NCBI GenBank assembly: GCA_035266845.1
Contig: DATFMP010000091.1
Location: 1-43,633, forward strand
Source of the DNA: DATFMP01 sp035266845
GTDB taxonomy: Bacteria > SAR324 > JACQKK01
DNA: 43,633 nucleotides
Reading direction: 5' to 3'
The notes under the pieces were generated by a model. That model did not search any database and had not been told where the DNA came from. It saw nothing but the letters and a program-made list of their open reading frames with translations. Shown in pieces: positions 1 through 8,214 of the stretch. Position 1 is the stretch's first letter. Each line of letters starts with the position of its first letter. The translations under genes and the position numbers were made by a program.

Positions 1-488
1 GGGTGCGAGGGCTGCGACGAGGTCCAGCCGCTGCGGAGGAAGTACGGATACTTGGCGCTCTGGCGCTGGGTGAGGTCATCCGCAGCGGCCACCGGCGCGA
101 TGTAAATCGTCTTGCTGCGCGTGCTCACCGGCGCCAGGGCATAGCCCGTGGAGGCCAGCAGGCCGCCGATAAACATGTGCACCTTGTCCTGGCGGATTAG
201 CTTCTGGGCCTTCTGCACGTTGATGGGCGGCTTGCCCTGGCTGTCTTCCACGATGAACTTGACCTTGGCGCCGTGGAAGTTGCCGTGCACCTCGTCCAGA
301 TACATCTGGAAGCCGTTCTTCATGTCCGTGCCGACCTGGGCAAAGATGCCCGTGAGCGGCGCCAGAAAGCCGATGCGCAATTCATCCGCCTGCGCCTTGC
401 CGCTGACCGGGCCGAACGCGCCGACCAGGGTCAGCATGGCCAGGAGCGCAATGCCTTTGAGCAGGCCCCTTCCCCACTGGTGTGCCAT
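1..488 (-). CDS. Liv-type ABC transporter substrate-binding protein, N-terminal part (runs off the left edge)
   Basis: Periplasmic binding protein of a branched-chain amino acid/amide ABC importer (type I periplasmic fold, LivK family). The first 162 residues are visible. The start is the ATG at 488, preceded by a strong GGAGGAG ribosome site. Residues 1 to about 36 form a signal peptide: a positive N-end (HQWGRG), a hydrophobic core (IALLAMLTLVGAF) and a cleavage-like GKAQA before DELRIGFLAPLTG, the family's typical first strand. VEDSQGKP and FIGGLLAS are later fold-typical segments. The gene is third in a livH-livM-binding protein run, 27 bases after livM, so it belongs to that transporter. 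The ATP-binding subunits are not in view and may lie beyond the edge. The substrate cannot be told from sequence. The remaining C-terminal part (roughly 220 residues by family size) is outside the window. Confidence 0.88.
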   Translation of the reverse strand, partial: MAHQWGRGLLKGIALLAMLTLVGAFGPVSGKAQADELRIGFLAPLTGIFAQVGTDMKNGFQMYLDEVHGNFHGAKVKFIVEDSQGKPPINVQKAQKLIRQDKVHMFIGGLLASTGYALAPVSTRSKTIYIAPVAAADDLTQRQSAKYPYFLRSGWTSSQPSH

Positions 489-515
489 GACTGCTCCTCC
501 CGATGATCCTGAAGA

Positions 516-1526
516 TTATGGGCGCGACTCGGCGGAGGCCGACTCGCGCGCGGTGACGGCTTCCCGCGCGGCCGATGCGCTACCGTGCTGGCGCAGACGC
601 GCCGGCAGGCCCATCAGGCCCTCGGGAAGGTAGAGAATCGTCAAGATGTACACGCCCCCCAGCACGTACTGCCACCACGGCACCACGGTGCTCAGGTACT
701 CGCGCAGGAACACCACCAGGGCCGTCCCCAGCGCGGCCCCGATAAGCGTGCCCGGCCCGCCCAGCACCACCACCAGCAGTGCATCCACCGAGGTGGTGAG
801 GAACACGTCGTCCGGCGAGACAATGCCACTGAGGTGCGTCCAGAGCACCCCGGCCAGTCCCCCGATGCCCCCGGCGATGATGAACGCCAGGTACTTGTGC
901 AGCCAGATGTTGTAGCCGAGCATCCGCATACGCGTCTCGCTCTCGCGGATGCCCACCAGACTGCGCCCGAACGGCGAGCGCACCAGCAGGTACAGCCCCG
1001 CCAACACGACAACATAGACGCCCAGCGCCACGTAGAAGAACGCGATGTCGGTGGAGAAGCTCACGACGCAGGTGGGCCGGCTGAACACGTTGATGCCGTT
1101 GTCGCCGCCGGTCAGGCTGTTCCAGCGATAGGCCAACCCCCACACCACCATGCCCAGCGCCAGCGTGATGATGAGGAAGTACACGCCGCTGGCGCGGATG
1201 GCGAACAGCCCGAAGAACGCCGCCGTCACGGCGCCAATCGCCGCACCCAACAGGAGCACGGCGAAGAAATCGCAGCCCAGGCCGAAGTTGTGGCTCGTGG
1301 CCAGAATGGCCGTCAGATAGGCGCCCACGCCCAGGTAGGCCGCCTGGCCCAGGGAGGGCAGCCCCGTGAAGCCGAGCAGCAGGTCCACGCTCATCGCCAG
1401 CACAGCGATGATGCATACGCGGGCCGCGAGCAGCTTGGCGTAGGGACTGGCCACAGGGGCCACCAGCGCCACCACGATCAGCAGGGCGCACACCATGAGG
1501 AACTTGGCGCGGGTACTGGAGAGCAC
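516..1526 (-). CDS. livM: Branched-chain amino acid-type ABC transporter permease, LivM family
   Basis: Inner-membrane permease half that pairs with LivH to form the import channel. The 336-residue length is normal for LivM. The protein is almost wholly hydrophobic, with family segments LLLGFTGLPSLGQAAYLGVGAY near residues 50-70 and FTGGDNGI-like LTGGDNGINV around 137-146. The later stretch GGIGGLAGVLWTH is also typical. The start is a GTG at 1526, four bases after the livH stop, with GGAG about nine bases upstream, so translation is probably coupled to livH. The last 30 residues are a polar Ala/Ser/Arg-rich tail that is not part of the conserved permease. A second LivM, clearly different in sequence, lies at 18742-19740. 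Confidence 0.9.
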   Translation of the reverse strand: MLSSTRAKFLMVCALLIVVALVAPVASPYAKLLAARVCIIAVLAMSVDLLLGFTGLPSLGQAAYLGVGAYLTAILATSHNFGLGCDFFAVLLLGAAIGAVTAAFFGLFAIRASGVYFLIITLALGMVVWGLAYRWNSLTGGDNGINVFSRPTCVVSFSTDIAFFYVALGVYVVVLAGLYLLVRSPFGRSLVGIRESETRMRMLGYNIWLHKYLAFIIAGGIGGLAGVLWTHLSGIVSPDDVFLTTSVDALLVVVLGGPGTLIGAALGTALVVFLREYLSTVVPWWQYVLGGVYILTILYLPEGLMGLPARLRQHGSASAAREAVTARESASAESRP

Positions 1527-1530
1527 GGCC

Positions 1531-2385
1531 CTACTCCGTCCCGAACAGGCCAGTGGGCTTCACGGCCAGAATGATGACCATCGGGGCGTACAGCGTGAAG
1601 TAGGAGATCTCCGGGAAGAGCGCCTTGCCGAAGTTGTCCATCAGCCCCAGGATGAGGCTGCCCACCAGCGCACCACGCAGGCTCCCCATGCCTCCGATGA
1701 TCACCGCGGCGAAAGCCAAGGGCAGGATCTCGAAATCCAGGCCCGGATAGACACCAATGAAGGCCCCGCCGATGACGCCGCCCAGGGCGGCCAGAAAGGC
1801 CCCCAGGGCGAACACGGCCATGGAAACACGCGAGGTGTCGATGCCCACGCCGCGGGCCATCTCCGAGTCATCCACCGAGGCGCGCACCATGGCGCCCATG
1901 CGCGTCTTCTCCATCACCAGCCACAGCAGCAGCGCCACGGCCGCGGCCATGCCGATCATGAAGATGCGGTACATGGGGAAGAAGAGGCCGTGCACCTGCA
2001 CGCTCCAATCCAGGGCAGCGGGCGCCTTGATGTCCATGTTGTCGCCGCCCCAGATGTCCAGCGCGGCTTGCTGGAACAGCAGCGCGAAGCCGACCGTCAG
2101 CAGCACCTGGCGCAGCGGGTCGAAGCCGAGCGGGCGCAGGAACAGCCGCTCCATGCCGAGCCCCAGAATGGCGATGGTCAGCGCGGCCAGCGGAATGGCG
2201 AGCAGCCAGGAGCCGGTCAGCCAGATCACCGTCAGCGCCACGTAGCCCCCCAGCATGAAGTAGGAGCCGTGGGCCAGGTTGACGATGCGCATCACCCCGA
2301 AAATCAGGGAGAGGCCGCTGGCCAGCAGAAAGAGCAGGGTGCCGTACGAAATGCCGTTGAAGGCCTGAATAATCCAGAACTGCAT
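1531..2385 (-). CDS. livH: Branched-chain amino acid-type ABC transporter permease, LivH family
   Basis: Membrane permease of the same importer as the following livM and binding-protein genes. The 284 residues carry the LivH hallmark near the N-terminus, SGLSLIFGVMRIVNLAHGSYFMLG (split here as SGLSLIFGVM and RIVNLAHGSYFMLG), and GGMGSLRGALVGSLILG near residues 220-235. I chose the ATG at 2385 over an in-frame TTG 15 bases upstream, because GGGGAAGG sits at the right distance before the ATG. It is the first gene of the visible minus-strand run. The order permease-permease-binding protein differs from the second liv operon, where the binding protein comes first. No clear promoter was found in the gap upstream. 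Confidence 0.9.
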   Translation of the reverse strand: MQFWIIQAFNGISYGTLLFLLASGLSLIFGVMRIVNLAHGSYFMLGGYVALTVIWLTGSWLLAIPLAALTIAILGLGMERLFLRPLGFDPLRQVLLTVGFALLFQQAALDIWGGDNMDIKAPAALDWSVQVHGLFFPMYRIFMIGMAAAVALLLWLVMEKTRMGAMVRASVDDSEMARGVGIDTSRVSMAVFALGAFLAALGGVIGGAFIGVYPGLDFEILPLAFAAVIIGGMGSLRGALVGSLILGLMDNFGKALFPEISYFTLYAPMVIILAVKPTGLFGTE

Positions 2386-2537
2386 AGCCACCTTCCCCAA
2401 GTGAATGGCTGATTGCAGACCGCCAGTGCTTCGTCAGGCATCGATCTTCGGGTTTGCGGAGCAGGAAGGCGCTGCCGCCCTCCTCTGGACCGCATCCCTC
2501 CGGCAGGGGCCACAGGCCTCTACACCCCCACACAAAT

Positions 2538-2598
2538 GGGGTCCAGGGGACTTGCTCCCTGGCGGGAGTCCCAACGGGGCAACACCCCCTTGGGCCAC
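2538..2598. repeat. Dispersed-repeat-like hairpin element
   Basis: The stretch is a chain of short G/C hairpins. CCAGGG pairs with CCCTGG across a loop containing GACTTGCT, and GGGG pairs with CCCC across CAACA a little further on. From memory this arrangement (GGTCC, a TTGC loop, GGGAGTCC, then GGGGCAACnCCCC) resembles intergenic repeats found many times in several high-G+C bacterial genomes. Only one copy is in this window, so calling it dispersed is inference. Confidence 0.45.
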
Positions 2599-2651
2599 GA
2601 TCCCATCCGAAAACCAAGCCTTGTCGCTCTATTTGGCTGGCGCTGTCACCG

Positions 2652-2671
2652 AGCGCCCCCCGGGGGGCGCT
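2652..2671. repeat. Perfect 20-base G/C palindrome
   Basis: AGCGCCCCCC is followed directly by its reverse complement GGGGGGCGCT, with no spacer. It could form a cruciform or act as a transcriptional roadblock. It has no T-tract, so it is not a standard intrinsic terminator. It lies about 260 bases past the 3' end of the dehydrogenase gene. Confidence 0.6.
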
Positions 2672-2929
2672 AACCCCAGGCGCATCGGCTTTCCCCGCAT
2701 CGCATCTTCATTCCCCAAAGACGCGAAAATCTTACGTATCTCAGCCAAAACCCGATGTCACGCCCAAATTTACCAGGGTCCCCGCGAAGGCCCCAGCCAG
2801 AGCGGACTCAGGCATGCCGCGTCCCGGCACAAGCGATGCCACGGGGGTCCTACCCCCACTTCGCGCCGCGCCCGGCACCCCAACGGGACGCCGGGGCGAG
2901 CCACCACGCATTGCCGCTGCACTTGGCCG

Positions 2930-3814
2930 CTACGCCTTGGCCATGCCCGCCATGCGCTCCAGCTCGGTCTTGACGACGGCGAGGTCCTTGCCGTCCAGAC
3001 CGGCTAGGGAGGCCTGCTGGTAAAGCTGTTGCGCCGTGCCGGTGAGGGGCAGCGCCACACCCAGGCGCTCGCCCGCCTCCATCATCAGCCGGATGTCCTT
3101 CAGGAACAGGTCCAGCTTCATCTGGGGCGGATAGTCCCCTGCCGCCATCAGTGGACCGCGGATGTCCATCATGCGGGAGGCCGCGGCCGAATGGCTGAGC
3201 AACTCCAGCATCTTGTCCGCCTTTAGCCCGCCCTTCTCGCCCAGCACCAGCGCCTCGGCCAGCGCCGCGGTGTTCAGGGCCACCAACAGGTTCGTCACCA
3301 GCTTGGCCAGCGTAGCGGCACCCACCGGGCCCATGTGCACCGTCCTGGCGGAAACGGCGGAGAAGACCGGCTGGCAGCGCTCGGCCAGAACCGCATCGCC
3401 CCCGACCAGCAGCGTGCTGTCCCCGCGGGCCACCATGGCACTGGTGCCGCTGATGGGTGTATCCAGGAACGGCATGCCGGCACCCTCGGCGGCCTCGCCC
3501 AGGCGACGGGCCAACTCCGGCGAGATGGTGCTCATCTGGCAGACCACGGTGCCGCGCGCGGCCGTCGCGCACAGACCGCCGGCGCCGCTCATGACGGCCT
3601 CGGCGGCCTCCAGCGAGGGCAGCACCGTGAACACCAGCTCCGCGTCACGGACGGCATCGGCGATGCTGTCCGCCGCACGCAGGCCGGCTCCCGCCAGCGC
3701 CTGCAGCACCTCGGGACGCGTGTCGTACCCGGCCACCTGGAAGCCACCTTGCAGCAGGCGGCTGGCCACCGCGCTGCCCAGCAGTCCCACCCCGACGACA
3801 GCAATACGTTTCAT
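2930..3814 (-). CDS. NAD(P)-dependent beta-hydroxyacid dehydrogenase (3-hydroxyisobutyrate dehydrogenase family)
   Basis: Predicted soluble oxidoreductase that oxidises a beta-hydroxyacid or reduces the matching semialdehyde. The 294-residue length matches the family. It has the Rossmann motif VGVGLLGS at residues 7-14, the substrate-loop signature DTPISGTSAMVARGD at about 118-132, and the expected catalytic lysine K171 in GAATLAKLVTNLL. The helical C-terminal domain is complete. The frame extends 35 codons upstream, but the ATG at 3814 is preferred: it begins MKRIAVVG, has AAGGAG upstream, and avoids overlap with the preceding gene. It follows the flavin oxidoreductase by 14 bases, so the two are likely co-transcribed with the amidohydrolase. 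The exact substrate is unknown. A glyoxylate/succinic-semialdehyde reductase is an equally good reading. Confidence 0.88.
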   Translation of the reverse strand: MKRIAVVGVGLLGSAVASRLLQGGFQVAGYDTRPEVLQALAGAGLRAADSIADAVRDAELVFTVLPSLEAAEAVMSGAGGLCATAARGTVVCQMSTISPELARRLGEAAEGAGMPFLDTPISGTSAMVARGDSTLLVGGDAVLAERCQPVFSAVSARTVHMGPVGAATLAKLVTNLLVALNTAALAEALVLGEKGGLKADKMLELLSHSAAASRMMDIRGPLMAAGDYPPQMKLDLFLKDIRLMMEAGERLGVALPLTGTAQQLYQQASLAGLDGKDLAVVKTELERMAGMAKA

Positions 3815-3828
3815 GGCGGGCGCACTCC

Positions 3829-4890
3829 TTAGCGGAAGTTGGGCATAACTTCGCGCGAGAACAGCTCCATGGAGCGCCGGATTTTCTCGTAGCCGAGCCC
3901 GCCGAAGTTCATCCAGCACATCATCTCGCCCACGCCCATATCCACCATCTCCTGCACGTGCCTGTTCACCGTGTCCGGAGAGCCGAATACCACCGTCTCG
4001 CGCACCAGGTCCTCCCAGGTCACCTGGGAGAGCTTCTCGTCAATGGCGCGGAAGGCGGGCTGCAGGGTGGGGTGGGCCTTGCTGATGTCGTCCGGCACCA
4101 GGAAGCGGCGCAGCGCCTTCTGGTACCACATCTCCGCGTCCTTGGCCTCTTCCAGCGCCTGGACATCGGTGGGTGCCACGTAAACATGGCGCGAGACCCC
4201 CCACTTGGACATCAGGTCCGCGATCTCCGCGTCGCTCCGGCCGTCTTCCTTGCACGTCTTGATGTAGGCATCGCGGTTCTTCACCAGCACGTCCGTGGGG
4301 CCGTTCAGTACGGAGTTGAGCATGGGGATGCCGCGGTGGGCCGTCTTGATGATGGTCTCCTCGCCCACGCACACCATGTACAGCGGCGGGTGCGGCTTCT
4401 GGCGGGGCTTGGGAATCACCCGCACCTCGGGAATCTGGTAGTGCTTGCCCTGGAAGGAGAAGCGCTCCTCGGTCCAGGCCTTGAGCATGATGGAGAGGAT
4501 CTCCTCGAAGCGGTCCCGGCTCTCGATCTGGGGGATGCGGTAGCCCTCGAACTCGCTGGGGCGGTTGCCCCGGCCCACACCCACATCCAGCCGGCCTTCG
4601 CTCATGTGGTCCACCATGGCCAGCTGCTCGGCCAGGCGGATCGGATCGTGGAAGGGCAGGATCGCCGCGGCCAGCCCGATGCGCGCCCGCTGCGTGTGCA
4701 TCGCCGCCGCCGCGGCCAGCAGCGCCGGGTCGATCGCCAAGCCGTACTCGATGAAGTGGTGCTCGGTGAACCAGATGTGATCCCAGCCCAGCTCATCGGC
4801 CCACTTGATCTCGTCCCACTCCTCGCGGATGACCTGCTCCTCCGTGTGTCCCGGAGGAAGCTGAAAGAAAGAGAACGTGCCGAATTTCAT
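3829..4890 (-). CDS. LLM-class flavin-dependent oxidoreductase (luciferase-like monooxygenase)
   Basis: A bacterial luciferase-superfamily enzyme of 353 residues. Members use reduced FMN or F420 in an (alpha/beta)8 barrel to oxidise diverse organic substrates. Recognisable segments are KFGTFSFFQLPPG at the start, WFTEHHF at about 40-46 (the typical strand-2 end), GRLDVGVGRGNRPSEFEGY around 97-115, and VFGSPDTVNRHVQEMVDMGVGEMM near the C-terminus, the family's closing helix. The ATG at 4890 follows an AGGATTG ribosome site. It sits between an amidohydrolase and a hydroxyacid dehydrogenase on the same strand, which suggests a small catabolic operon that opens and oxidises one compound. No substrate can be named. 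Confidence 0.9.
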   Translation of the reverse strand: MKFGTFSFFQLPPGHTEEQVIREEWDEIKWADELGWDHIWFTEHHFIEYGLAIDPALLAAAAAMHTQRARIGLAAAILPFHDPIRLAEQLAMVDHMSEGRLDVGVGRGNRPSEFEGYRIPQIESRDRFEEILSIMLKAWTEERFSFQGKHYQIPEVRVIPKPRQKPHPPLYMVCVGEETIIKTAHRGIPMLNSVLNGPTDVLVKNRDAYIKTCKEDGRSDAEIADLMSKWGVSRHVYVAPTDVQALEEAKDAEMWYQKALRRFLVPDDISKAHPTLQPAFRAIDEKLSQVTWEDLVRETVVFGSPDTVNRHVQEMVDMGVGEMMCWMNFGGLGYEKIRRSMELFSREVMPNFR

Positions 4891-4937
4891 GGCGCAATCC
4901 TATTGGAATACCCGATCCGATGGGCAGTGCCGCCGAC

Positions 4938-6395
4938 CTAGCCGTCCGCCCGGTGAGTGGGAAACGAGGGGGGCACGATACGATCGATGTCCGCGCCGTC
5001 CCAATGCCAATTCCTGATCCCCTGCCAGTAGCGTGCGACCGCCTGCTGGGCCCGCGCGAAAACTTCGCCTTCGTTGAGCTGCTGGTGCCGGCCGCCCGAG
5101 ACGAGCACCTGCCCATCCACGATGACCGTATCCACATCGCGGCCACAGCCGAAGTCCACCAAGGCCTTCACCGGGTCGCGATAGCAGGCCGCACCCATGT
5201 GGTCCAAATCGATCAGCAACACGTCCGCCTTGGCGCCCGGCGCCAGCCGCCCCAGATCCTTGCGGCCCAGCAGGTCGCATGGGCCCAGCGTGGCGGCGTT
5301 GTAGACGTCACGCGGCGTGCCGGCGCGGTAGTTGCCGTCCGTCACGCGGGCCAGCATGGCCGCCATGCGCAGTTCGGAGACCATGTCCATGGGGTAGGTA
5401 TCCGTGCCCAACGCCATGCGTACGCCCGCATCCAGGTAGCTCTGGAACGAGTGCAGGGTCATGGCCATCTTGGCGTACTTGTACGGGCAATGCCCCACAG
5501 TGGCGCCCGAATCGGCCAGGGCCTTCACGTCATCGCCGAAGGGATAGTGCGTCCAGGGATGGGCGGTGGTGAAGACCGCGTGGCCAATGATCGTGCGCGG
5601 ATTGAGAAAGCCCAGATCGGCCAGGAACTGCACGGGCGTCTTGCGGTGCTCGCCCATCACCTTGTTGAACTCCAGCAGGTTGCCCCCGGCGTGGGTGTGC
5701 ATGGGCACGTCCAGGTCACGCTGCGCATCCACCGCCGCCCGCAGCAGTGCCGGACTGGAATCCTCCACGTGGGCGGGGCTCAGCATCCCTCGCAGGCGGC
5801 CGTGCGCCGCACCGTCGTATTTGCGGATGAACTCCACCGCCTCGGCCAAGCCCTTGCGGCCCATCTCGTCGTCGTTGGGATCCCAATACACGCGGCCCTG
5901 CTCGTCCGTCCACATGGCGGCGCCGTGGAACGTAGGGCTGGTGTAGACCCGCAGACCCACGCGGTCCACCAGGTCCACGTAACCGTCCCAATCGCCGCGG
6001 TGGCCTCCCACGTCCAGGATAGTCGTGGAACCGCCCTTCAGCGCGTGCAGGAATACGAAGGCGCGCAGGGCGGCCACCGCCTTCGGGGGCGGCGGCGCGG
6101 CCTTGCCCTTCGTGGGCGCAGCGAAGGCCATGTAGTTGGCCGTGCGCCAGTCGCTGCGGGAGAAGTCCTGCAGCATGTAGTCTCCGCCGGGGCCGGCGGA
6201 GTGGATGTGTGTATTGATGAAGCCGGGCGAGACCAGCTTGCCGCGGGCATCGATGCGGGCATCGGCCGGGCCGGCATAGGCCCCGCCAGCGTGCACGATG
6301 TGGTCGTCCTCGATGACCACCGCACCGTTCTGATAGACCTCGTGGCTCGTGCCGTTATGGGCGACGACCCATCCCCCCTCGATCAGCGTCTTCAT
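4938..6395 (-). CDS. Metal-dependent amidohydrolase (cytosine deaminase/TrzN/SsnA-like)
   Basis: TIM-barrel hydrolase that removes amino, chloro or amide groups from ring compounds using one divalent metal. The 485 residues begin with the beta-sandwich part (GAVVIEDDHIVHAGG). The expected metal ligands follow: H63xH65 in FINTHIHS, H235 in PMHTHAGG (with H233), H272 in IIGHAVF, and D332 in ALGTDTYPMDM. GRLAPGAKADVLLIDL is the usual closing sandwich segment. The ATG at 6395 is first in the minus-strand run and lies about 175 bases downstream of a strong promoter. A proline-rich insert (KAAPPPPKAV, about 98-107) falls in a variable loop. The flanking flavin oxidoreductase and dehydrogenase support a role in breakdown of an N-containing compound, but the substrate is not predictable. 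Confidence 0.87.
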   Translation of the reverse strand: MKTLIEGGWVVAHNGTSHEVYQNGAVVIEDDHIVHAGGAYAGPADARIDARGKLVSPGFINTHIHSAGPGGDYMLQDFSRSDWRTANYMAFAAPTKGKAAPPPPKAVAALRAFVFLHALKGGSTTILDVGGHRGDWDGYVDLVDRVGLRVYTSPTFHGAAMWTDEQGRVYWDPNDDEMGRKGLAEAVEFIRKYDGAAHGRLRGMLSPAHVEDSSPALLRAAVDAQRDLDVPMHTHAGGNLLEFNKVMGEHRKTPVQFLADLGFLNPRTIIGHAVFTTAHPWTHYPFGDDVKALADSGATVGHCPYKYAKMAMTLHSFQSYLDAGVRMALGTDTYPMDMVSELRMAAMLARVTDGNYRAGTPRDVYNAATLGPCDLLGRKDLGRLAPGAKADVLLIDLDHMGAACYRDPVKALVDFGCGRDVDTVIVDGQVLVSGGRHQQLNEGEVFARAQQAVARYWQGIRNWHWDGADIDRIVPPSFPTHRADG

Positions 6396-6505
6396 ATCCC
6401 CCGAGGCATCGGAGTGCTATTGCGGAAGCCTCGTCCCGACGCCACCGCGCGCCGGCGGCCCCCATCGCGGGCAGGGACCCACCCCTGCACCGATGCATGG
6501 CCCCG

Positions 6506-6525
6506 GAACGGCCTGCGGGCCGTTC
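6506..6525. promoter_or_regulatory. Leader hairpin upstream of the amidohydrolase
   Basis: GAACGGCC and GGCCGTTC form a perfect 8-base-pair stem with a 4-base loop. The hairpin lies inside the predicted 5' leader of the amidohydrolase transcript, about 110 bases before its start codon. There is no T-tract. A role in leader folding or RNA stability is inference. Confidence 0.4.
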
Positions 6526-6577
6526 GCAGCGCGTCATGGCTCGGATTGGCCTCCCCCCGGTAGCGAAAAAACGCTGC

Positions 6578-6606
6578 ATTATGTCTTTCGCCATGGGGGC
6601 TGTCAA
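6578..6606 (-). promoter_or_regulatory. Sigma70-type promoter for the amidohydrolase operon
   Basis: Read on the minus strand, TTGACA (6606-6601) is followed after exactly 17 bases by CATAAT (6583-6578): a consensus -35 box and a five-of-six -10 box. Transcription would start near 6571, giving a leader of about 175 bases before the ATG at 6395. The rest of the 6396-6854 gap shows no gene. A TAGAAT at 6795-6800 could be a -10 box for the divergent V-ATPase operon but lacks a good -35 partner. Confidence 0.65.
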
Positions 6607-6854
6607 ACAGCCTGCGCCCACGAGGCGGCGTCGCGTCACGACCGACGGCGCTGGCCGGCCGGTTCCGCGCAACGCTACGACATCGGCCGTTGCGGATGTC
6701 CGCCAAGGCCGGGCCGCATGGCGGCGCACCCGGACTGGTGGGAGGGACGGCAGAAAAGCGACCCCGGCCCTACCCGCGCGGGGCGAGGATGGGCTAGAAT
6801 AGAACCAGCGACGGGCCGTGTTGGGGGGCTATTCCAGCCAAGGTGTAGGCAGCC

Positions 6855-8207
6855 ATGATCCGGGACATGCTTCGCCACTCCCGCGTGCTGGATATCGTGG
6901 GAGACATGATCCGGCTGCAGGCCCGGGATGTGGCCCTGGGCGATCTGGCGGTCGTCGAGTTCCCCGATGGCGAGACGTCCCTGGCCCGGGCGGTGCAACT
7001 GGAGCGCGATACCGTCACGCTGCAGGTCTTCGCCGGCGGCAAGGGACTTTCCACCGATGCGGGGGTGCGCTTCCTGGGCCACCCGCTGCGCGTCACCTAT
7101 TCCAAGAACATCCTGGGGCGGATCTTCCGCGGCTCGGGCGAGCCCATTGACGGCGGCCCGGCGCTGGAGGGCGATCCGCAGATCGAGGTGGCCGGAGCCA
7201 CCGTGAATCCGATGATGCGGGTGATGCCGCAGCGGATGATCCACACCCACGTGCCCATGATCGACCTGTTCAACTGCCTGGTGGAGAGCCAGAAGATCCC
7301 CATCTTCTCCGTGGCGGGCGAGCCCTACAACGAGCTCCTGGCGCGGATCGGCTTCCAGGCCGATGCGGACGTGGTGGTCTTCGGCGGACTGGGACTGATC
7401 TTCGACGACTACCACTTCTTCCGCACCGCCTTCGAGGAACACGGCGTCTTCCACCGCACCGTGATGTACGTGAACCAAGCCTCCGACCCCATCGTGGAGC
7501 GTCTGCTGATTCCGGACATGGCGCTGGCCGTGGCGGAAAAGTTTGCGGTGGAGGAAGGCCGCCGCGTGCTGGTGCTGCTGACGGACATGACGGCCTACGC
7601 GGACGCCATGAAGGAGATCGGCATCGCGCAGGAGCGCATTCCGGCCACGCGGGGCTACCTGGGCGACCTCTACACCCAGCTCGCCACGCGCTACGAGAAG
7701 GCTTGCGACTTCAAGGGTGCGGGCTCGGTGACCATCCTCACCGTGACCACCATGCCCGGCAACGACGTGACGCACCCCGTGCCGGACAACACGGGCTACA
7801 TCACCGAGGGCCAGCTCTACCTGCACGATGGCGTGATCGACCCCTTCGGCTCGCTTTCGCGCCTCAAGCAGCACGTGATTGGCAAGGTCACGCGGGAGGA
7901 CCACGCGCAGATCATGAACACCATGATCCGCTTCTACGCCAACGCCCAGGAAGCCGAGAAGAAGCAGGCCATGGCCTTCGAGCTCTCGCCCTTCGACGAG
8001 AAGCTGCTGCGCTTCGGCCGGCTGTTCCGCGAGCGCTTCATGGATATCCGCGTCTCGCTGCCGCTGGAGCAAGCGCTGGACCGCTGCTGGGCCACCCTGG
8101 CTGAGTGCTTCGCGCCCACCGAACTGCTGATGAAGCAGGCCCTGGTGGACAAGTACTTCCCCAAAGCGACGGAGCCGCAGGCCGACCCCGCTGCCCCACA
8201 GCCGTAG
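6855..8207 (+). CDS. atpB: V-type ATPase subunit B (regulatory, non-catalytic)
   Basis: Non-catalytic partner of subunit A in the A3B3 head of a rotary V/A-type ATPase. The 450 residues fit the family. It opens with the beta-barrel segment (GDLAVVEFPDGETS). At residues 150-165 the P-loop is replaced by FSVAGEPYNELL, as expected for B, which does not hydrolyse ATP. The typical ALAVAEKFAVEEGRRVLVLLTDMTAYADAMKEI stretch (in the 220-250 region) is present, as are GYLGDLYTQLATRYE and TVTTMPGNDVTHPVPDNTGYITEGQ. It is the first gene of the operon, with an AAGGTG ribosome site upstream of the ATG. Leading with B rather than with E or I is unusual. Confidence 0.95.
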   Translation: MIRDMLRHSRVLDIVGDMIRLQARDVALGDLAVVEFPDGETSLARAVQLERDTVTLQVFAGGKGLSTDAGVRFLGHPLRVTYSKNILGRIFRGSGEPIDGGPALEGDPQIEVAGATVNPMMRVMPQRMIHTHVPMIDLFNCLVESQKIPIFSVAGEPYNELLARIGFQADADVVVFGGLGLIFDDYHFFRTAFEEHGVFHRTVMYVNQASDPIVERLLIPDMALAVAEKFAVEEGRRVLVLLTDMTAYADAMKEIGIAQERIPATRGYLGDLYTQLATRYEKACDFKGAGSVTILTVTTMPGNDVTHPVPDNTGYITEGQLYLHDGVIDPFGSLSRLKQHVIGKVTREDHAQIMNTMIRFYANAQEAEKKQAMAFELSPFDEKLLRFGRLFRERFMDIRVSLPLEQALDRCWATLAECFAPTELLMKQALVDKYFPKATEPQADPAAPQP

Positions 8208-8214
8208 GGGCGCC

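Larger units (their letters stand above)
2386..2929. other. Gene-free intergenic region with hairpin-forming repeats
   Basis: About 540 bases between livH (reading left) and the dehydrogenase gene that ends here, also reading left. The short open frames in it show no protein-like pattern. It contains the repeat element and the palindrome listed separately. Around 2690-2760 it becomes less G+C rich. Since the dehydrogenase stops at 2930 and livH starts at 2385, the region should hold a terminator for the former and a promoter for the latter, but I could not pick out convincing -10/-35 boxes. Confidence 0.6.

Noticed and set aside
2405..3007. Overlapping open frames in the 2.4-2.9 kb gap
   Set aside because: They are made of translated hairpin repeats rich in Pro, Gly and Arg and run into the antisense of the dehydrogenase gene.
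3814..3919. A longer N-terminus (35 more residues) for the beta-hydroxyacid dehydrogenase
   Set aside because: It would overlap the end of the flavin oxidoreductase gene and places non-conserved residues before the Rossmann strand. The ATG at 3814 has AAGGAG upstream.
4920..6563. A 547-codon plus-strand open frame opposite the amidohydrolase
   Set aside because: Same shadow effect. The minus-strand gene has all its metal ligands and a promoter.
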